DNA of 64,000 bases from Bettongia penicillata ogilbyi (taxonomy: Eukaryota; Chordata; Mammalia; Diprotodontia; Potoroidae), in the NCBI GenBank assembly GCA_023548195.1, contig JAJHZJ010000419.1:431185-495184 (forward strand), written 5' to 3'. Made by a program: the position numbers and the translations under genes. This document shows, one piece after another, positions 1-11,765 of this stretch. Numbering within the stretch: position 1 is the first letter of the stretch; each line of letters begins with the position of its first letter. The notes under the pieces are model-generated. The model did not search any database and had not been told where the DNA came from. It saw only the letters and a list, made by a program, of their open reading frames with translations.

Positions 1-375
1 ATGCAAGACTCAAAGAAAGGCAAAAGTACTCTCTGCTCTCAGAGAACTCATATTTGAGGGAAAGTGAGAATATGGATGTGGCAGCCAGACAAATAAAAGA
101 AAATGGAACCATTGAAACTTTTAAAATATGTGCAGCAGACAAGAAAAGAGGAATCAAATATTAGGAGAACTGCTTTGAAAGTTACATTTGAATTTATTAT
201 ATTTAAGAAGAAAAGAAATTGGTATATAATAGAGACATGCAGTTTCATGTCCAATCTTTTTTTCTGTTTACATTTATATATTATATACATAAATACACAT
301 ATATAAATTTAGAAATAATGTATATATATATAGTTATATATGTAAATACTCATTGTATTTTGCCTGTGTTCAGAA
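1..375. other. Unassigned AT-rich flank
   Basis: No gene or repeat family was recognised here. The stretch ends in a TA-rich block (about 296-345) next to the T-run that marks the 3' end of the HAL1 element. The overlapping open frames are short and lack any recognisable domain. Confidence 0.5.
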
Positions 376-1185
376 TTTTTTTTAATTTATTAATTTAAGT
401 TTTCGTTTCCACAAAATTTTGAGTTCCAAATTTTCTCTGCATTTCTCCCCTCCCCATCCCAAAATGCCAAGCATTCTAATTACCCTATCACCAATCTGCC
501 CTCCCTTCCAACATCCCTCCCTTCCCTTATCCTCATCTTCTCTTTTGTCCTGTAGGGCAAGATAGCTTTCTACACCCCATTACCTGTATTTCTTATTTCC
601 TAGTTGTATGCAAGAACAATACCCAACAGTTGTTCCTAAAATTTTGAGTTTCAACTTCTCTTCATCCCTTCCTCCCCATTAGGCAGGCAAGCAATTCAAT
701 ATAGGCCATATCTGTGTAGTTTTGTAAATGATTTCCATAATAATCGTGTTGTGTAAGACTAACTATATTTCTCTCCATCCTGTCCTGCCCCCCATTTCTT
801 CTATTCCCTCTTCTGATCCTGGCCCTCCCCAAGAATGTTGATTTCTAATTGCTACCCCCTCCCATTGCACTCCCTTCCATCATCCCCCCCATGCCGCTTA
901 TCCCCTTCTCCCCCACTTCCTGTATTGTAAGATAGGTTTTCATACCAAAATGAGTGTGTGTTTTATTCCTTCCTTGAGTCAAGTGTGATGAGAGTAACCT
1001 TCATGTTTTTTTCTCTCACCTCCCCTCTTCTTCTCTCCACTGAAAATTCTTTTAGTTGCCTCTTTTGTGAGCGATAATTTACTCCATTCCCTTTCTCCTT
1101 TTGTCCTCCCAATATATTTCTCTCTCATTCCTTAATTTCATTTTTTTATCATATGATCACATCCTATTCAGCTCACCTTATGCTC

Positions 1186-1222
1186 TCTGTCTCTCTCTGT
1201 CTCTCTGTCTATCTCTCTCTGT

Positions 1223-1258
<36 letters not shown>
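1186..1258. repeat. (TCTG/TC)n-(GT)n microsatellite inside HAL1
   Basis: A pyrimidine tract of TCTG/TC units is followed by about twelve GT dinucleotides. It corresponds to the CA/GA-rich part of the element's 3' region. The 46803 copy has only a short remnant at the equivalent place, so the repeat has probably expanded here. Confidence 0.9.
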
Positions 1259-1261
<3 letters not shown>

Positions 1262-1599
1262 CCCACCAACTACCCTGATTCTGAAAATAGTATCAAGAGT
1301 TAAAAATATGGTCTTCCATGTAAGAATGTAAACAGTTCAACTTCTGTAAGTCCCTTATGATTTCCCTTTGCTGTTTACCTTTTCATGTTTCTCTTAATTC
1401 CTGAGATTGAAAGTCAAATTTTCTTTTCAACTGTGTCTTTTTCATCAAGAATGTTTGAAAGTCCTCTATTTTATTGAAAGACCATTTATTCCCCTGAAGT
1501 ATTATACTCAGTTTTGCTGGGTAGGTGATTCTTGGTTTTAGTCCTAGTTCCTTTGACTTCTGGAATAGCATATTCCATGCCCTTCAGTCCCTTGATGTA

Positions 1600-2501
1600 G
1601 AAGCTGCTAGATCTTGTGTTATCCTGATTGTATTTCCACAATACTTGAATGTCTCTTTCTAGCTGCTTGCAATATTTTCTCCTTGACCTGGGAATTCTGG
1701 AATTTGGCTACAATGTTCCTAGGATTTTCTTTTTTTGGATCTCTTTCAGGAGGTGATATGTGGATTCTTTCAATATTTATTTTGCCCCGTGGTTCTAGAA
1801 TATCACTGCAGTTTTCCTTGATAATTTAATGAAAGATAATGTCTAGGCTCTTTGTTTGATCATGGCATTCAGGGAGTCCCATAATTTTGAAATTGTCTCT
1901 CCTGGATCTATTTTCCAGGTCAGTTGTTTTTCCAATGAGATATTTCACATTCTCTTCCATTTTTTCATTCTTTTCATTTTGTTTTGTGATTTATTGGTTT
2001 CTCATAAAGTCATTAGCCTTCATCTATTCCATTCTAACTTTTAAATACTCTTTTCTTCAGTGAGGCTTTGAATCTCCTTTTCCATTTGGCTAATTCTGCT
2101 CTTTAAAGCATTCTTCTCCCCATTAGCTTTTTGAATCTCTTTTGCCAATTGAGTTGGCTTGTTTTTAAAGGTGTTATTTTCTTCAGCATTTTGGGGGTCT
2201 CCTTTAGCAAGGTGTTGACCCACTTTTCATGATTTTCTTGCATCTCTCTCATTTCCCTTCCCAGGTTTTCCTCCACCTCTCTTACTTGATTTTCAAACTC
2301 CTTTTTGAGCTCTTCCATGACCAGAAACCATTTAATATTTCTTTTGGATGTTTGGGATACAGAAGCCTTGATTTTTATGTCTTTCCCTGATGGTAAGCAT
2401 TGTTCTTCCTCATCTGAAAGGATGGGAGAAGACATCCGTGCACCCAGAAAATAACCTTCTATAGTCTTATTTTTTTCCCCTTTTTTGGGCATTTTCCCCA
2501 C
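1600..2501 (-). pseudogene. HAL1/L1-type ORF1p remnant
   Basis: This is the decayed ORF1 RNA-binding protein of the HAL1 element; the family's protein coats its own RNA during retrotransposition. The frame starts at the ATG ending at 2501 (MGKMPKKGEKN). A charged N-terminus is followed by a long heptad-rich coiled coil (EELKKEFENQVREVEENLG and on). A frameshift near 2160-2200 moves the coil into a second frame that stops at 2041 (TEEKSI). Beyond that, frames interrupted by stops still show an RRM-like core (DNFKIMGLPE) and an ISPPERDPKKENPRNIVAKF motif. The protein cannot be made intact. Identity as ORF1p is strong; assignment to HAL1 rather than L1 rests on the missing ORF2. Confidence 0.75.
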
Positions 2502-3275
2502 TAATTACTTGGCTTTTGTGTCCTTTGTCATGAGTAGGGTATACTCTGGGAATCTCAGTTTCTCAGTTTTTCCAAGGTGGCACAATCAAGTGTGTACACT
2601 GATCTGTGAGCTGGAAGAGATTTTTGTGCCCAGAATGTTAATAGTTTCTTCTCCACAGCCACCTGGCCTCCAAGTCAGCACTGGGGGCTGAGATTCTGAT
2701 AAGCTGCATGTGCAAGGCCAGCCATTCAGTGTGAGATAAAGATCAGCTGCTCAGATCCCTCAGAAATTAGCTGGGGGCAGGGCTCTACACAGGGCTGAGG
2801 TAAGAATCAGTTCCTTAGTGGCCCTGGGGATTTATGATCCTGTAGGGGCTGCTGTGGGAACTGCTGTTGCCTGCCCGATGTTCCCTCTGTGGCTGCTGCC
2901 TAAGGCCAAAGCTATGGGAAGGCCCTTCTCCCTCCCTGGTCAGCTGAAAAAACCCTATCCCTGACCTTTGGCACATGTGAGTTGAGGGATCTGAGAACTG
3001 CTGCCCCTGGGACTGGAGATTCTGCCCCCAAGGCATCCTCCTCCCAGAGCTGCATGCAGCCAAGGCTGGGTTGGGCCCTGCTCTGTGCCTCGTGAAATAT
3101 GTTTCCCATGGGCCTTTCAGGTCAAGCTGGGCTGGAAATCACTTCCACTCTGTTGTTCTCCACTTCTGCTGCTCCAGAAGTTGTTGAGAGTCCCTCTCTA
3201 TAGGTATTTTATGGGCTGTGTGGAGAGAGCCAGCATATATGTGTCTTTCTACTCCTCCATCTTGGCTCTGCCCCC

Positions 3276-4671
3276 ATTTTTTTTTTATTCTTAAAGATAG
3301 ATGATAAAGAAAAATAAATTCCTCTGATGGGGGCGTGAAGGATTGTGACCATGGATGCTGAATGTTGGATAGGCCAGTAGATATAGTCACTATATTACTT
3401 TTTTCCTGCCTAATGTTCATATTAAAAAGGAGGATTCCACCCAGAAGAGGAGGAATGTATTGGAATTTTACAAAGTTATTTATTTTTCTGCTGTTTTCCT
3501 TTTTTAAGAGACAGTTGGATAAGTATAAAGATTTTGGGAATTATGTCAGTTAATCAGTGGATGGGAACATCCATCCTGATGAAATTGCGAATTCATAAAT
3601 TACTGCTGTATTGTGGTAATATAAAGTTATATTTTTCTTACATAAGACCATATACAAAATTAATTGCAGCCACAGATTCTGAACCCAGAATTCTAGAATC
3701 TTAGATTACCCATTCCAAGGACTATTCAGTTTAAGTTTGTATTGTGTCATCTTAAAAAGTATGATTGAATACATCTGCCCCTAAATCTTATTCTAAATAA
3801 TATCATTCTGTCTCCAAACAATCTATAATCTGTATATTGTAGTTTTCTAGTTCTCTCCACTGCCCAAATTATAAACCATAATACTTGTTGTCACATCATC
3901 ATATTATTTCTAAAATTACTTTGCCATAATCCCTGAATTTTTTCTACTCCTCCATTGAATTCCTGACTTCTTCTTTCTTAATACCAACCTTTAAGTTTTT
4001 TTCCCCTATTTCCTTGTGAAAAATCTAATTTTGCAGCTGCTTATAATTCTTTTGCAGGTGCCACTGATAGATAATTATTCCCTATGGGTTGCTACTATAA
4101 TTCCACCAGGCTCATTTATCACATACAATTACAGCTATTCTACTTTAAAATGTTTTTTGTTGTGTTTTGTTTCTGGTCGACTCAGAAGCAACACCATTAT
4201 ATCAATTTCCAACTAACATCTGTGGATAAAAAGCATTAGAACACAAATGGAATTTCTTCAGGGGGCTGCTCTGCATTATGTTTCTTTCCCTGCTGCTTAG
4301 ATAGAATTGCACTCATTCTATTCTCTTGGAATTTAGGGGAAAAGAAACAAAGCTTATTTTGAATACCTCAATAAAGCTCTCAAGACAATATGTTTTGTTA
4401 TCAAGGGCTTGAGATTATCAGGAGAGGAAAAGAAATGTACAGTTTCCTATGCAGAGGTTTCACGATAGGAAATGGCCATATTCTATGTTTTTGAAAACAA
4501 AAGTAAAACAATTTCACACACTTACAGATACTCATATACACAGCATGTATATATTGAAGAGTGGTCATAAATAATAAATAAGTATGGATTTTGTAGCTGA
4601 GGTAAATATTTTTTGCTTAATAAGTCCCTGGACGTACAATAATCTCTGTAGAGGAAATGCTCTTTGACTCA
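3276..4671. other. Unassigned intergenic sequence
   Basis: No gene or confident repeat is seen. Part of 3840-4010 is pyrimidine-rich and faintly resembles the coding strand of L2, too weakly to annotate. Open frames are at most 93 codons and partly overlap the HAL1 5' end. Confidence 0.4.
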
Positions 4672-4805
4672 TTCAATAAATATTTATTAAGCACATATAG
4701 TGTGTAGTGGATTGTGCTAGGTGCTAGGGGAAGCAACTGTTTAGACAAGACATGCTTCCTGCTTCCACAGAGCTTTCAGTATAACAGAGGAGAAGGCACA
4801 AAACA
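4672..4805 (-). mobile_element. L2 LINE 3' end fragment
   Basis: Read on the plus strand the fragment carries the familiar reverse complement of the L2 3' end: a 'caataaatatttattaagcac' type start, 'gtgctaggtgctagggg', and 'cttcctgcttccacagagct'. It is old and truncated. Confidence 0.75.
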
Positions 4806-6690
4806 AATGACTATGATAGGTGAGATGGTTACGAAACAAAATTCTGAGGAGACCTGCATGGTGTCTGAGTGGCAAGGCCATTACCAACCTCTGGATTCAG
4901 GACACATATTATAGAAATATAGATTCATTGATGACTAGGAAGAGATTAATTTTTAGAAGGATGAGTGATAGAGCCTAACTGCTCTGTCCTCATCTCAAAG
5001 CTGGAAAAAAAATGAGCTTGAGTAAATGAAAACAAACAAAACAAATACCAACAGGCCAATGGAGAGAAATTTTCCAAAATATAGCATGTGCCATGGAAAG
5101 ATTGAATAAATGAGCAAGCTAAAAAAAGATATTTTGCACTCATTTCTAATCACCATTTTAGCACCACACACACACACGCATGCACGCACACACAAGAAAA
5201 CTAAGAAAAATTTTCCAAAGGAAAGTGTAACAATACACCAAAAATGAATAGACGTGACCGTAATAGTCAATGGATGTCTACAATAACCTTCATAATGACT
5301 TAGAATGTTAAACAAATGAAAGGGCTAGTGAAAAACTAAGGAGTATCACATCTTTAAAAGAAAACAAAAAGCCATGATAAGCATCAACAAGTTAGAATTA
5401 CATAATGAATTTTCAATAAAGCAATGGACTTAGTGAGGAAGAAAGCAGAGCTGGGTGAAATAGTTTGAGAGCTATTATGTGAAATAGAGGTTAGTTTTGC
5501 TCTCTTTAGTTCACAAGGGCAAGATGAGAAATGGTAAGTGGAAGGTGCAGAGACAAATTGAAGCTTAATGTCAAGAAAAAGAAACAAAACATACTAACAA
5601 ACAAGAAAACCTCCCCAAAACTTCAAAAGCCTGTTTTGAGAGATGTGGTGATGTCTCCCTCATTGAAAGACTTCAAGGACAAGCTAGATAACAATTTGTC
5701 ATATGTTTTATAGGAAGCATACTCTCAAGTTCTGAATGGCACTTCATGGATAATGTCTCTTTCAACTAAAATTCTGTGAGAAAAAAGACATAATATAAAA
5801 ATTGTGCTATGAGGAATGCATTTATGATTTATGATATTTCTATCAAGACAAAAATTAAAAGATACCAAATGAAGAGGAATAAATGAGATCTCTCCAAAAG
5901 GATGCAGTAGAATTTGGATTCAAAGATAAGTGAGACAATTTCAGAAATGTGATTGATCACCTCTTCCACCCCGCCACCCAAAGAACAAAAGCCTTAATAT
6001 GAAATAAAATTTAAATACCATGTTCCAGAAAATTATAGAAGAATTTATCTGACAATTTCAGAGATCAAATGAAGAAATTGCAAGAAAAGGATGGATTTGA
6101 AATGGATCTGAACCACTAAGTAACACATCCTATAAAGCTAAGCATATGCATCCTGAGAAAATGTGGTTCTACAATAGAATTGCAAAGTTTATATCATTCT
6201 TCTTAAATAATTCTGCATTCTTCAAGAAAGAAGCAATACTTGGTCAAGGCTTCTGAAAAGCAAACTCACCAAGCAATCAGACAAGTAAAAACTTAATAAA
6301 CAAGAAAGTATCATAACTTAGTATTTATATCTTATATAGGAGAAGTAAGATAATTGTAACCAAAGGAAAAATTCACCTTATTTTCAGTTCATTGAGAAAA
6401 CATAGATTAGAAATTTGGAGAGTTTAAGTTGGAAATTCACAGAAAGAGGGCAGGATAAAAGTTAAATATACACATGTAGGTTAATATAATCATACATATT
6501 TGAACTGCACAAGGAAAGTTGAAAAAGTCTATCTATACAAATATACTCCTGTACTCTAGGGATTTAAATGGAAGTTGAGATAAAAGATGATTCTAGAGTG
6601 AGTGTTGAAGGAATATGGGTGTGAGGACAATTACTAGGAATGTTTGAAAAGATCATATTGTGTGGTATATATTTGTACACACATATGCAC
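4806..6690. other. Mostly unassigned; possible very old HAL1/L1 ORF1-3' region
   Basis: An (AC)n microsatellite with interruptions occupies 5165-5195. Around 6000-6250 the order of short matches resembles the stretch after the RRM in the HAL1 copies (for example 6161-6205 against the 'ggtctttcaataaaatagagg' type segment). Similarity is weak and the orientation would be plus. No coding frame is convincing. Confidence 0.3.
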
Positions 6691-6694
6691 ATGT

Positions 6695-7255
6695 ATATAT
6701 GGTTGTTTGTCCTTCATTTCAAAGACAATCAATGCCATCACAGAGTGATGTCTTGACTTGGGTATGAATTGGATCTAAATGAGGCCGAGTTGCACACCCA
6801 TCAGCCTCACTCTCTCCTCCAGAGTCATTAAAGTCCAATGGCAAGACAAAAATCAGAATGATTGATAATGGCCCAGGATGCAGTGCATGGTATTGATGCC
6901 TTTAATGTTTAATCAAACTCTAAGAGCTCCATAGAACCTACTTCATAAGTCTTTTGAACAAGCTGTCAAATTGTTCTCATCTACCAATTCTGCCAGAGGA
7001 GGTCTTCACATGCTTAGGGTAGACATCTTCCTAACTCGTCCATGAGTTTGAAATTGTTCCTTTACCGTCCCTTGTTAAGCCTATCTACAGAGATAGTTTT
7101 ACTAGGGTGTGATCACTGAACGTGCAATAGCTTCTTGGAGCCACAGGTGAGAGCTGAATGACCTGTTGGTCACCAAAGATGGATAAGTAGCCCTGAAAAG
7201 GGCTCAGCAACCCCTCACACCAGAGGAACTTGTCCTGCCTTAAAAGCCCATACAC
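6695..7255 (-). mobile_element. RTE-class LINE 3' region
   Basis: The plus strand shows 'ttgtccttcatttcaaagac', then 'gatgtcttgacttgg', then 'cctcactctctcctccagag'. Read in reverse this is the same 3' tail carried by the tRNA-SINE at 8643. The copy extends about 300 bp further into the element ('cttggagccacaggtgagag'), as expected for the parental LINE rather than the SINE. Related copies lie at 38443 and 52725. It is non-coding. Confidence 0.65.
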
Positions 7256-7342
7256 ACACACACACACACACCCCATACACACATCAATAATAAGTGCATA
7301 TGTATATTACATTATATATGTGTGTGTGTGTATGTGTACTAA
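7251..7342. repeat. (AC)n and (TG)n microsatellites
   Basis: An AC run at about 7251-7282 is followed, after a short AT-rich spacer, by a TG run at about 7318-7342. The two runs are complementary and could pair as a small hairpin. Confidence 0.85.
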
Positions 7343-8296
7343 CAAGACACATATGTACATATTTACAGTGCATACCTGCATACAAAAATTTAATTTCTCA
7401 AATCTGAACTATTTTCCTCAATAACCTTTAAAAAGATAATATTCAAATAAATAGATATTTATCTATATACATAAATATCCATAGATTAGACACTGTCAAT
7501 TTGTTTTTTTAAATAAGATTTATATGAAGACATGAAGTAGTGAAATACCAACATAACAATTATAACCTCAAGTGTCAATGACCTATGTTCATCTGTAAAA
7601 GGAAAGAAAGCTGAAGAGTAGATTTAAAAGCAGAATCTGATCATTTGCTTTCTGTTAGAAACCCATGTAAAATATATGAAAATATGAAGATTTAAATTGA
7701 GATTTTATAATGAAAGTTATCTTATATCATATATGTTATCTTTTATCTTATGCAAATAAAATGTATGTTAACTTATATCAATCCAAGAAAGTAGGCATTG
7801 TAAGCATAGCTTCAAATATATTGAATGTTATTATAATTGGTTATAATAATTATATTATAGTCAATTAATATAATATATATTTATTATAAAAATAAAAAAA
7901 ATCAAGAGATGCAAACAGAAAAATCTATATCATGCTTAAAGTCACCAGGAATAATAAAATAATATTAGAATGTGCTGAAGATATGTAATTTTGTCCGTGA
8001 AAGAAAATTCCAGGCTAAGAATTCCTACTATCTACACTGATCATGACAGATCTATAACTGACATGAATTCTAACACTCAATGCCTAGTATCATGATATAT
8101 CTATAATTAAATAGAAAAGATTATAAAAATTAAATACATTTACATATAATAAATTGTGTAGCAACTAAGTCATTCAAAGAAAAGCAGAAATATGTAAAAC
8201 TTAGTAAGTTGATGGTTTGGAGAACATTTTAATGTTCCTTCTAAACAAGACATGTTGAATATATTAAATATATGTATATACTTATAGCAATATCTA
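7343..8296. other. AT-rich; possible L1 ORF2 endonuclease fragment
   Basis: Most of this is unassigned AT-rich DNA. At 7640-7675 a stretch reading 'catttgctttctgttagaaa' resembles the L1 endonuclease region coding for a CLQETH-like motif. The match is short and the frame is broken. Confidence 0.25.
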
Positions 8297-8322
8297 TATA
8301 GATATATATCTAGAAAGGAAGA

Positions 8323-8354
<32 letters not shown>

Positions 8355-8394
8355 CTAGAAAGGAAGAATATATATATATATATCTAGAAAGGAA

Positions 8395-8428
<34 letters not shown>

Positions 8429-8455
8429 AGAAAGGAAGAAAGAAAGAAAAAGAAA
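8297..8455. repeat. Compound satellite: (TA)n alternating with tctagaaaggaagaa
   Basis: Four exact copies of the 15-mer tctagaaaggaagaa start at 8309, 8354, 8383 and 8426. They are separated by pure or nearly pure TA runs of different lengths, and the array ends in a GAAA-rich tail. The arrangement looks like a tandem repeat whose TA part varies by slippage. Confidence 0.9.
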
Positions 8456-8642
8456 AAAAGAAAGGGAGATCGAAACAGACAAACAGATAGATGCTCTCCT
8501 ACATCAGGATATGGAAATCTCTTCACTAAAACTGATTAAAAAACTGTGATTTAGTTGATAAATTCTAGAGAGTTGCCTACTTTATATAGAGGTGAGTATC
8601 CTGCCAAGATTAACACACTTAACAAATACTAAATGCAATATT

Positions 8643-8956
8643 GGGGCAGCTAGGTGGTTCAGTGGATAGAGCACTAGTGCAGGAGTCAGGAGGACCTGAG
8701 TTCAAATGTCACCTCAGATACTTGACACTCACTAGCTGTGTGACTTTAGATAAGTCACTTAATCCCAATTGCCTCATCCTGGGTCATCTCCAGTCATCCT
8801 GATGAATAACTGGTCACTGGATTCAGATTGCTCTGGAGGAGAAGTGAGGCTGGTCACTTGCATAACCCTTGCTTACTCAAAACAAAGTCAAGTGCAAGTC
8901 ATGTCATTATTTCTCTGATGGCATGGTCTTCGGCAGTGAAGAACCAACAGACACAC
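8643..8956 (+). mobile_element. tRNA-derived SINE with RTE-type tail (marsupial)
   Basis: The head 'ggggcagctaggtggttcag' is followed by 'gtggatagagcac' and 'gttcaaat', in the arrangement of tRNA-like A and B boxes. The body ('gctgtgtgacttt', 'aagtcactta') leads into a tail matching the RTE 3' ends in this window ('gtgaggctggtcacttgc', 'gatggcatggtcttc'). A perfect 12-bp target-site duplication, aaatgcaatatt, flanks it at 8631-8642 and 8957-8968. That makes this the cleanest SINE insertion here and suggests it is fairly young. The family is probably of the RTESINE type; the exact subfamily is not known to me. Confidence 0.9.
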
Positions 8957-8968
8957 AAATGCAATATT

Positions 8969-10239
8969 AGAAAGCAGGCATCCTTGAATCCACATCTAGC
9001 TTTTGTTACATTGTACCATGATATATTAATAATAATCATATGTATTTACAGAATATTGAAGTGGAATCACAGAAATCATACTTATTTTCATTATCAAATG
9101 ATACTTTTAAACTATTGATTATGTGACTTTGTGTCAGATGAGAGGTAAGATGGACATTCCAATGGAAATTTTGAGCTAGAGAGGAGGCAAATATTCACAT
9201 ACATACATATATATGTACATATATACACATATATACATACAATATCCTTTCAATAAACATAAGCAAATTTTCATATGTGAGTGCATGTGTAGATATACAT
9301 ACATATCCATGGACATGCACATATGTATTTCTATATCTATATAAATGTATAGGTATGTATATGTGTGTATAATTCTATCTATCTCTACATTCAACAGGGA
9401 TAAAAAGATGCAGGCCTCCCCTTTGATTGACAGGTCAATAACAACAGGTCATGGGGTAATAAAACATTTATCAAATACATAGAACTCCCTTCCCTCTTAA
9501 CACTGTTTTGTGAAAGATGTTCACTAAAATACACTTTAGTATATTTGCCTTTTGTGTATTTGTGTGGCCTCCATAGGTAATAGATCTTAATTAAATCATT
9601 AGTACTGTACATCCTACTCAGCTTTCTTGGAATCTAAGAGAGAATATTGCATAAAATCCTAAAGAACACAAAAATAAATATTTTCAAACCTTATACATTT
9701 TATAGATAAACAATAAAATTGTTACTAATAATGCTAACAGGAACAAAAAGACACAAGTGTGAAATGTAACAAGTTTATTCAAAATAATAAGTTGGTTAAA
9801 TTGGAAATATGAACAATTTTTAAAACCTTAAATACGATAACTGCTACTCAACATACCAAAATTCATGAATTTCCTGTAAAGTCTCCCTTTACAGGAAAAA
9901 AAAAAATTCTTGGAACACATTTCCAAAGGGGAAGGAAAAAAATGTAACTTATCAATATGTGAATAATCTAATAACTCTCTCAAAAACATTTTTGAAAATC
10001 AAAGGAGGTATGTACACACACACGCGTGTGTCTGTATATGTACACACAGTTATAAAATTCAAAAGAACGTTTTATTTCATAAAAACTAACGATCTTGAAA
10101 ATCTATTACGTAATATGAGAGGACAGAGAAATAAGGAAAGTCAAAACTAAAGACTAAAGACAGAACTGAGAAGGGAAAAAAAATCACAATCAAAAGCAAA
10201 CGTTTTTTTTAAATAGCAGAACGTAGAATATGCATTTTC
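8969..10239. other. Unassigned AT-rich DNA with ACAT/TATG simple sequence
   Basis: Between about 9190 and 9372 the DNA is a degenerate run of ACAT, ATAT and GTAT units. A 14-bp perfect palindrome of alternating CA/CG/TG sits at 10018-10031. The rest, including purine-rich 10140-10210, shows no recognisable family or gene. Confidence 0.45.
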
Positions 10240-10960
10240 ATAATGGCAAAAGCAAAACATAAAAAGCAATGAATCTGTACTTATCAAATATCATAATCAA
10301 CACACCCTCAAATAAAATCTAAACTGGCAAATCTAAAATAATAACAATAATACCTGGCCATGACTAATTTCTTAATGAAGTCTACCAAATTATTAAAGAA
10401 TATATTATGCCTATGTTCCATAAAAACGTTTTTCTTAATAGAAATTGTGAGAACTCTACCAAATTTCTGTCAGAAACATATTATCCCTATATCCAAACTA
10501 GCAAATGACAAAATGAAAAAAAATAGAACCACATACCAATTATGTGAATGAATAATAAATGGAATTTTTCAACTAGACAAACAACATTACCAAAATAATA
10601 GGCATTATTAACAATTTAGATTTATGTGAGTCCATTCAATTTTCTGATTTAACATTAGGAAAATAAAGTAATATATTTTATTGATGTCCAAAACAGCAGG
10701 AACCACATGAAAGTAATAGATACAAGAAAAAAAGTTTAATTCAATTACATTAAAAAAAAAGATATATAACACCAAAAACATCTATCTAAAGCAAAGAACT
10801 AGTATTGTTTGTAATAAAGAAATACCAGAACCTTTCCAAATAATATTAAATGTAAAAGAAGGATATTCACTATCACAATTATTATTTCAAAAAATACTAG
10901 AAACTGTGGATCATTAAAGGAAACTTATTCCTGCTATAGAGAAAAGTGGTTCAAAATACT
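10240..10960 (+). pseudogene. L1 ORF2 reverse-transcriptase fragment
   Basis: A decayed piece of L1 ORF2, the enzyme carrying endonuclease and reverse transcriptase. The clearest stretch is 10780-10900. Wording such as 'catctatctaaagc', 'agaacctttcc' and 'tcactatcacaattattatt' follows in order the L1 segment that precedes and contains the RT motif coding for 'CPLSPLLF'-like residues. Many stops and small indels are present. It has no 5' or 3' end and no visible target-site duplication. It is plus-strand by that order. Confidence 0.6.
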
Positions 10961-11109
10961 AAGGAAAAAACATGTTTTTAGAGTTTGATTCAATTATGGT
11001 AAGATAGCATAAGTAAGGGTAGGATTGGAATCACTTCACTACTTCACCTTATTTTTTCCTTAATACTTCAACACATCTCAATAAACCACAAATAAATCTC
11101 CACTCTTGC

Positions 11110-11545
11110 AACCATCCCAAATTGGGAATTCCATTGTACTCTCCTCTACACATCTCACTAAATAGTTTTCCTAAGAGACAAATATAAGAACCATAACACT
11201 TCTCAACTCAGACAGCTTCAGTAGCTCTCCATTGGGTCTTACATAAGTTACAAATTTCCTTAACAATCAATCTCCTTCTTCTGTGAATCCATACAGGTCA
11301 GTCCTCATTCCTAGAATACTCAGCTTTGTTTCTATCTTCACAAGCCCTTTAGTCCTTAAGGCTCAAAGTTGAGTCTAGCACCTCTGTGAAGCTTTCTCTG
11401 ATTCTGACTTTCTGGTGCCCTCTCTAGTCTCAAAACCTTGCACTGCATGTGTTACTATACATAGTATATCTCATCATAATAGTATGTAATATCAATCAAG
11501 GTGAAGACTGTTTTGGTTTTTCTCTGTACCCCTGGTTACTACAGT
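11110..11545 (+). mobile_element. L2 LINE fragment (end of RT through 3' UTR)
   Basis: The pyrimidine-rich strand follows the L2 order: 'gttttcctaagagacaaat', 'cagcttcagtagctctccat', 'ctctgtgaagctttctctga', and lastly a degenerate 'gtgaagactgttttgg'. The first matches correspond to the C-terminal end of the L2 ORF2. The terminal 'agcacagtgcctggc' end is missing. Confidence 0.65.
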
Positions 11546-11619
11546 TCTGGGAGACTCTGGTATTAATTCTAGTCTATTGACTAGTGGTTTCATAGTCAAC
11601 CAATGACTGAAAGAAAAAA

Positions 11620-11765
11620 GGAATATATTATCACCTATCGTGTGCTAATATCTGTGTCAGATGCTAGTGATACAAATGCAAAAGTGAGACAAGTTCTTGT
11701 TCTAAAGGAGCTTATATCCTAAAAGGGAGATAAATACAAATACAGTAATGTTCAGGGAATGCAGT
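11620..11765 (-). mobile_element. L2 LINE 3' end fragment, opposite orientation
   Basis: Plus-strand reading gives 'gtgtgctaatatctgtgtca', 'gatgctagtgatacaaatgc', then 'ttctaaaggagcttatatcc', the reverse complement of an L2 3' end. It lies 75 bp from a plus-strand L2, so the two copies point towards each other. Confidence 0.65.

Larger units (their letters stand above)
376..3275 (-). mobile_element. HAL1 (half-L1) retrotransposon, nearly full length
   Basis: A non-LTR element of the L1-derived, ORF1-only type lies on the minus strand. Read in sense it opens at 3275 with the 'agagccaagatgg' 5' end shared by L1-type copies elsewhere in the window. A GC-richer 5' UTR of about 770 bp follows, then an ORF1 region (about 2501-1600), then a long G-rich 3' region containing a (CA)n/(GA)n block, ending at an A-tail seen as T's at 376-383. 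No endonuclease or reverse transcriptase frame follows ORF1, which is why HAL1 fits better than L1. The copy at 46803-48936 shares the same 3' region. Both flanks are T-rich, so the target-site duplication cannot be fixed. The HAL1 name is from memory of the family. Confidence 0.8.

Noticed and set aside
8170..8526. 118-codon frame rich in Ile/Tyr and Ser/Phe
   Set aside because: Translation of the TA/GAAA satellite.
8643..8720. Possible tRNA gene at the SINE head
   Set aside because: It is the tRNA-derived part of a SINE, with RTE tail and target duplication; the cloverleaf is not maintained.
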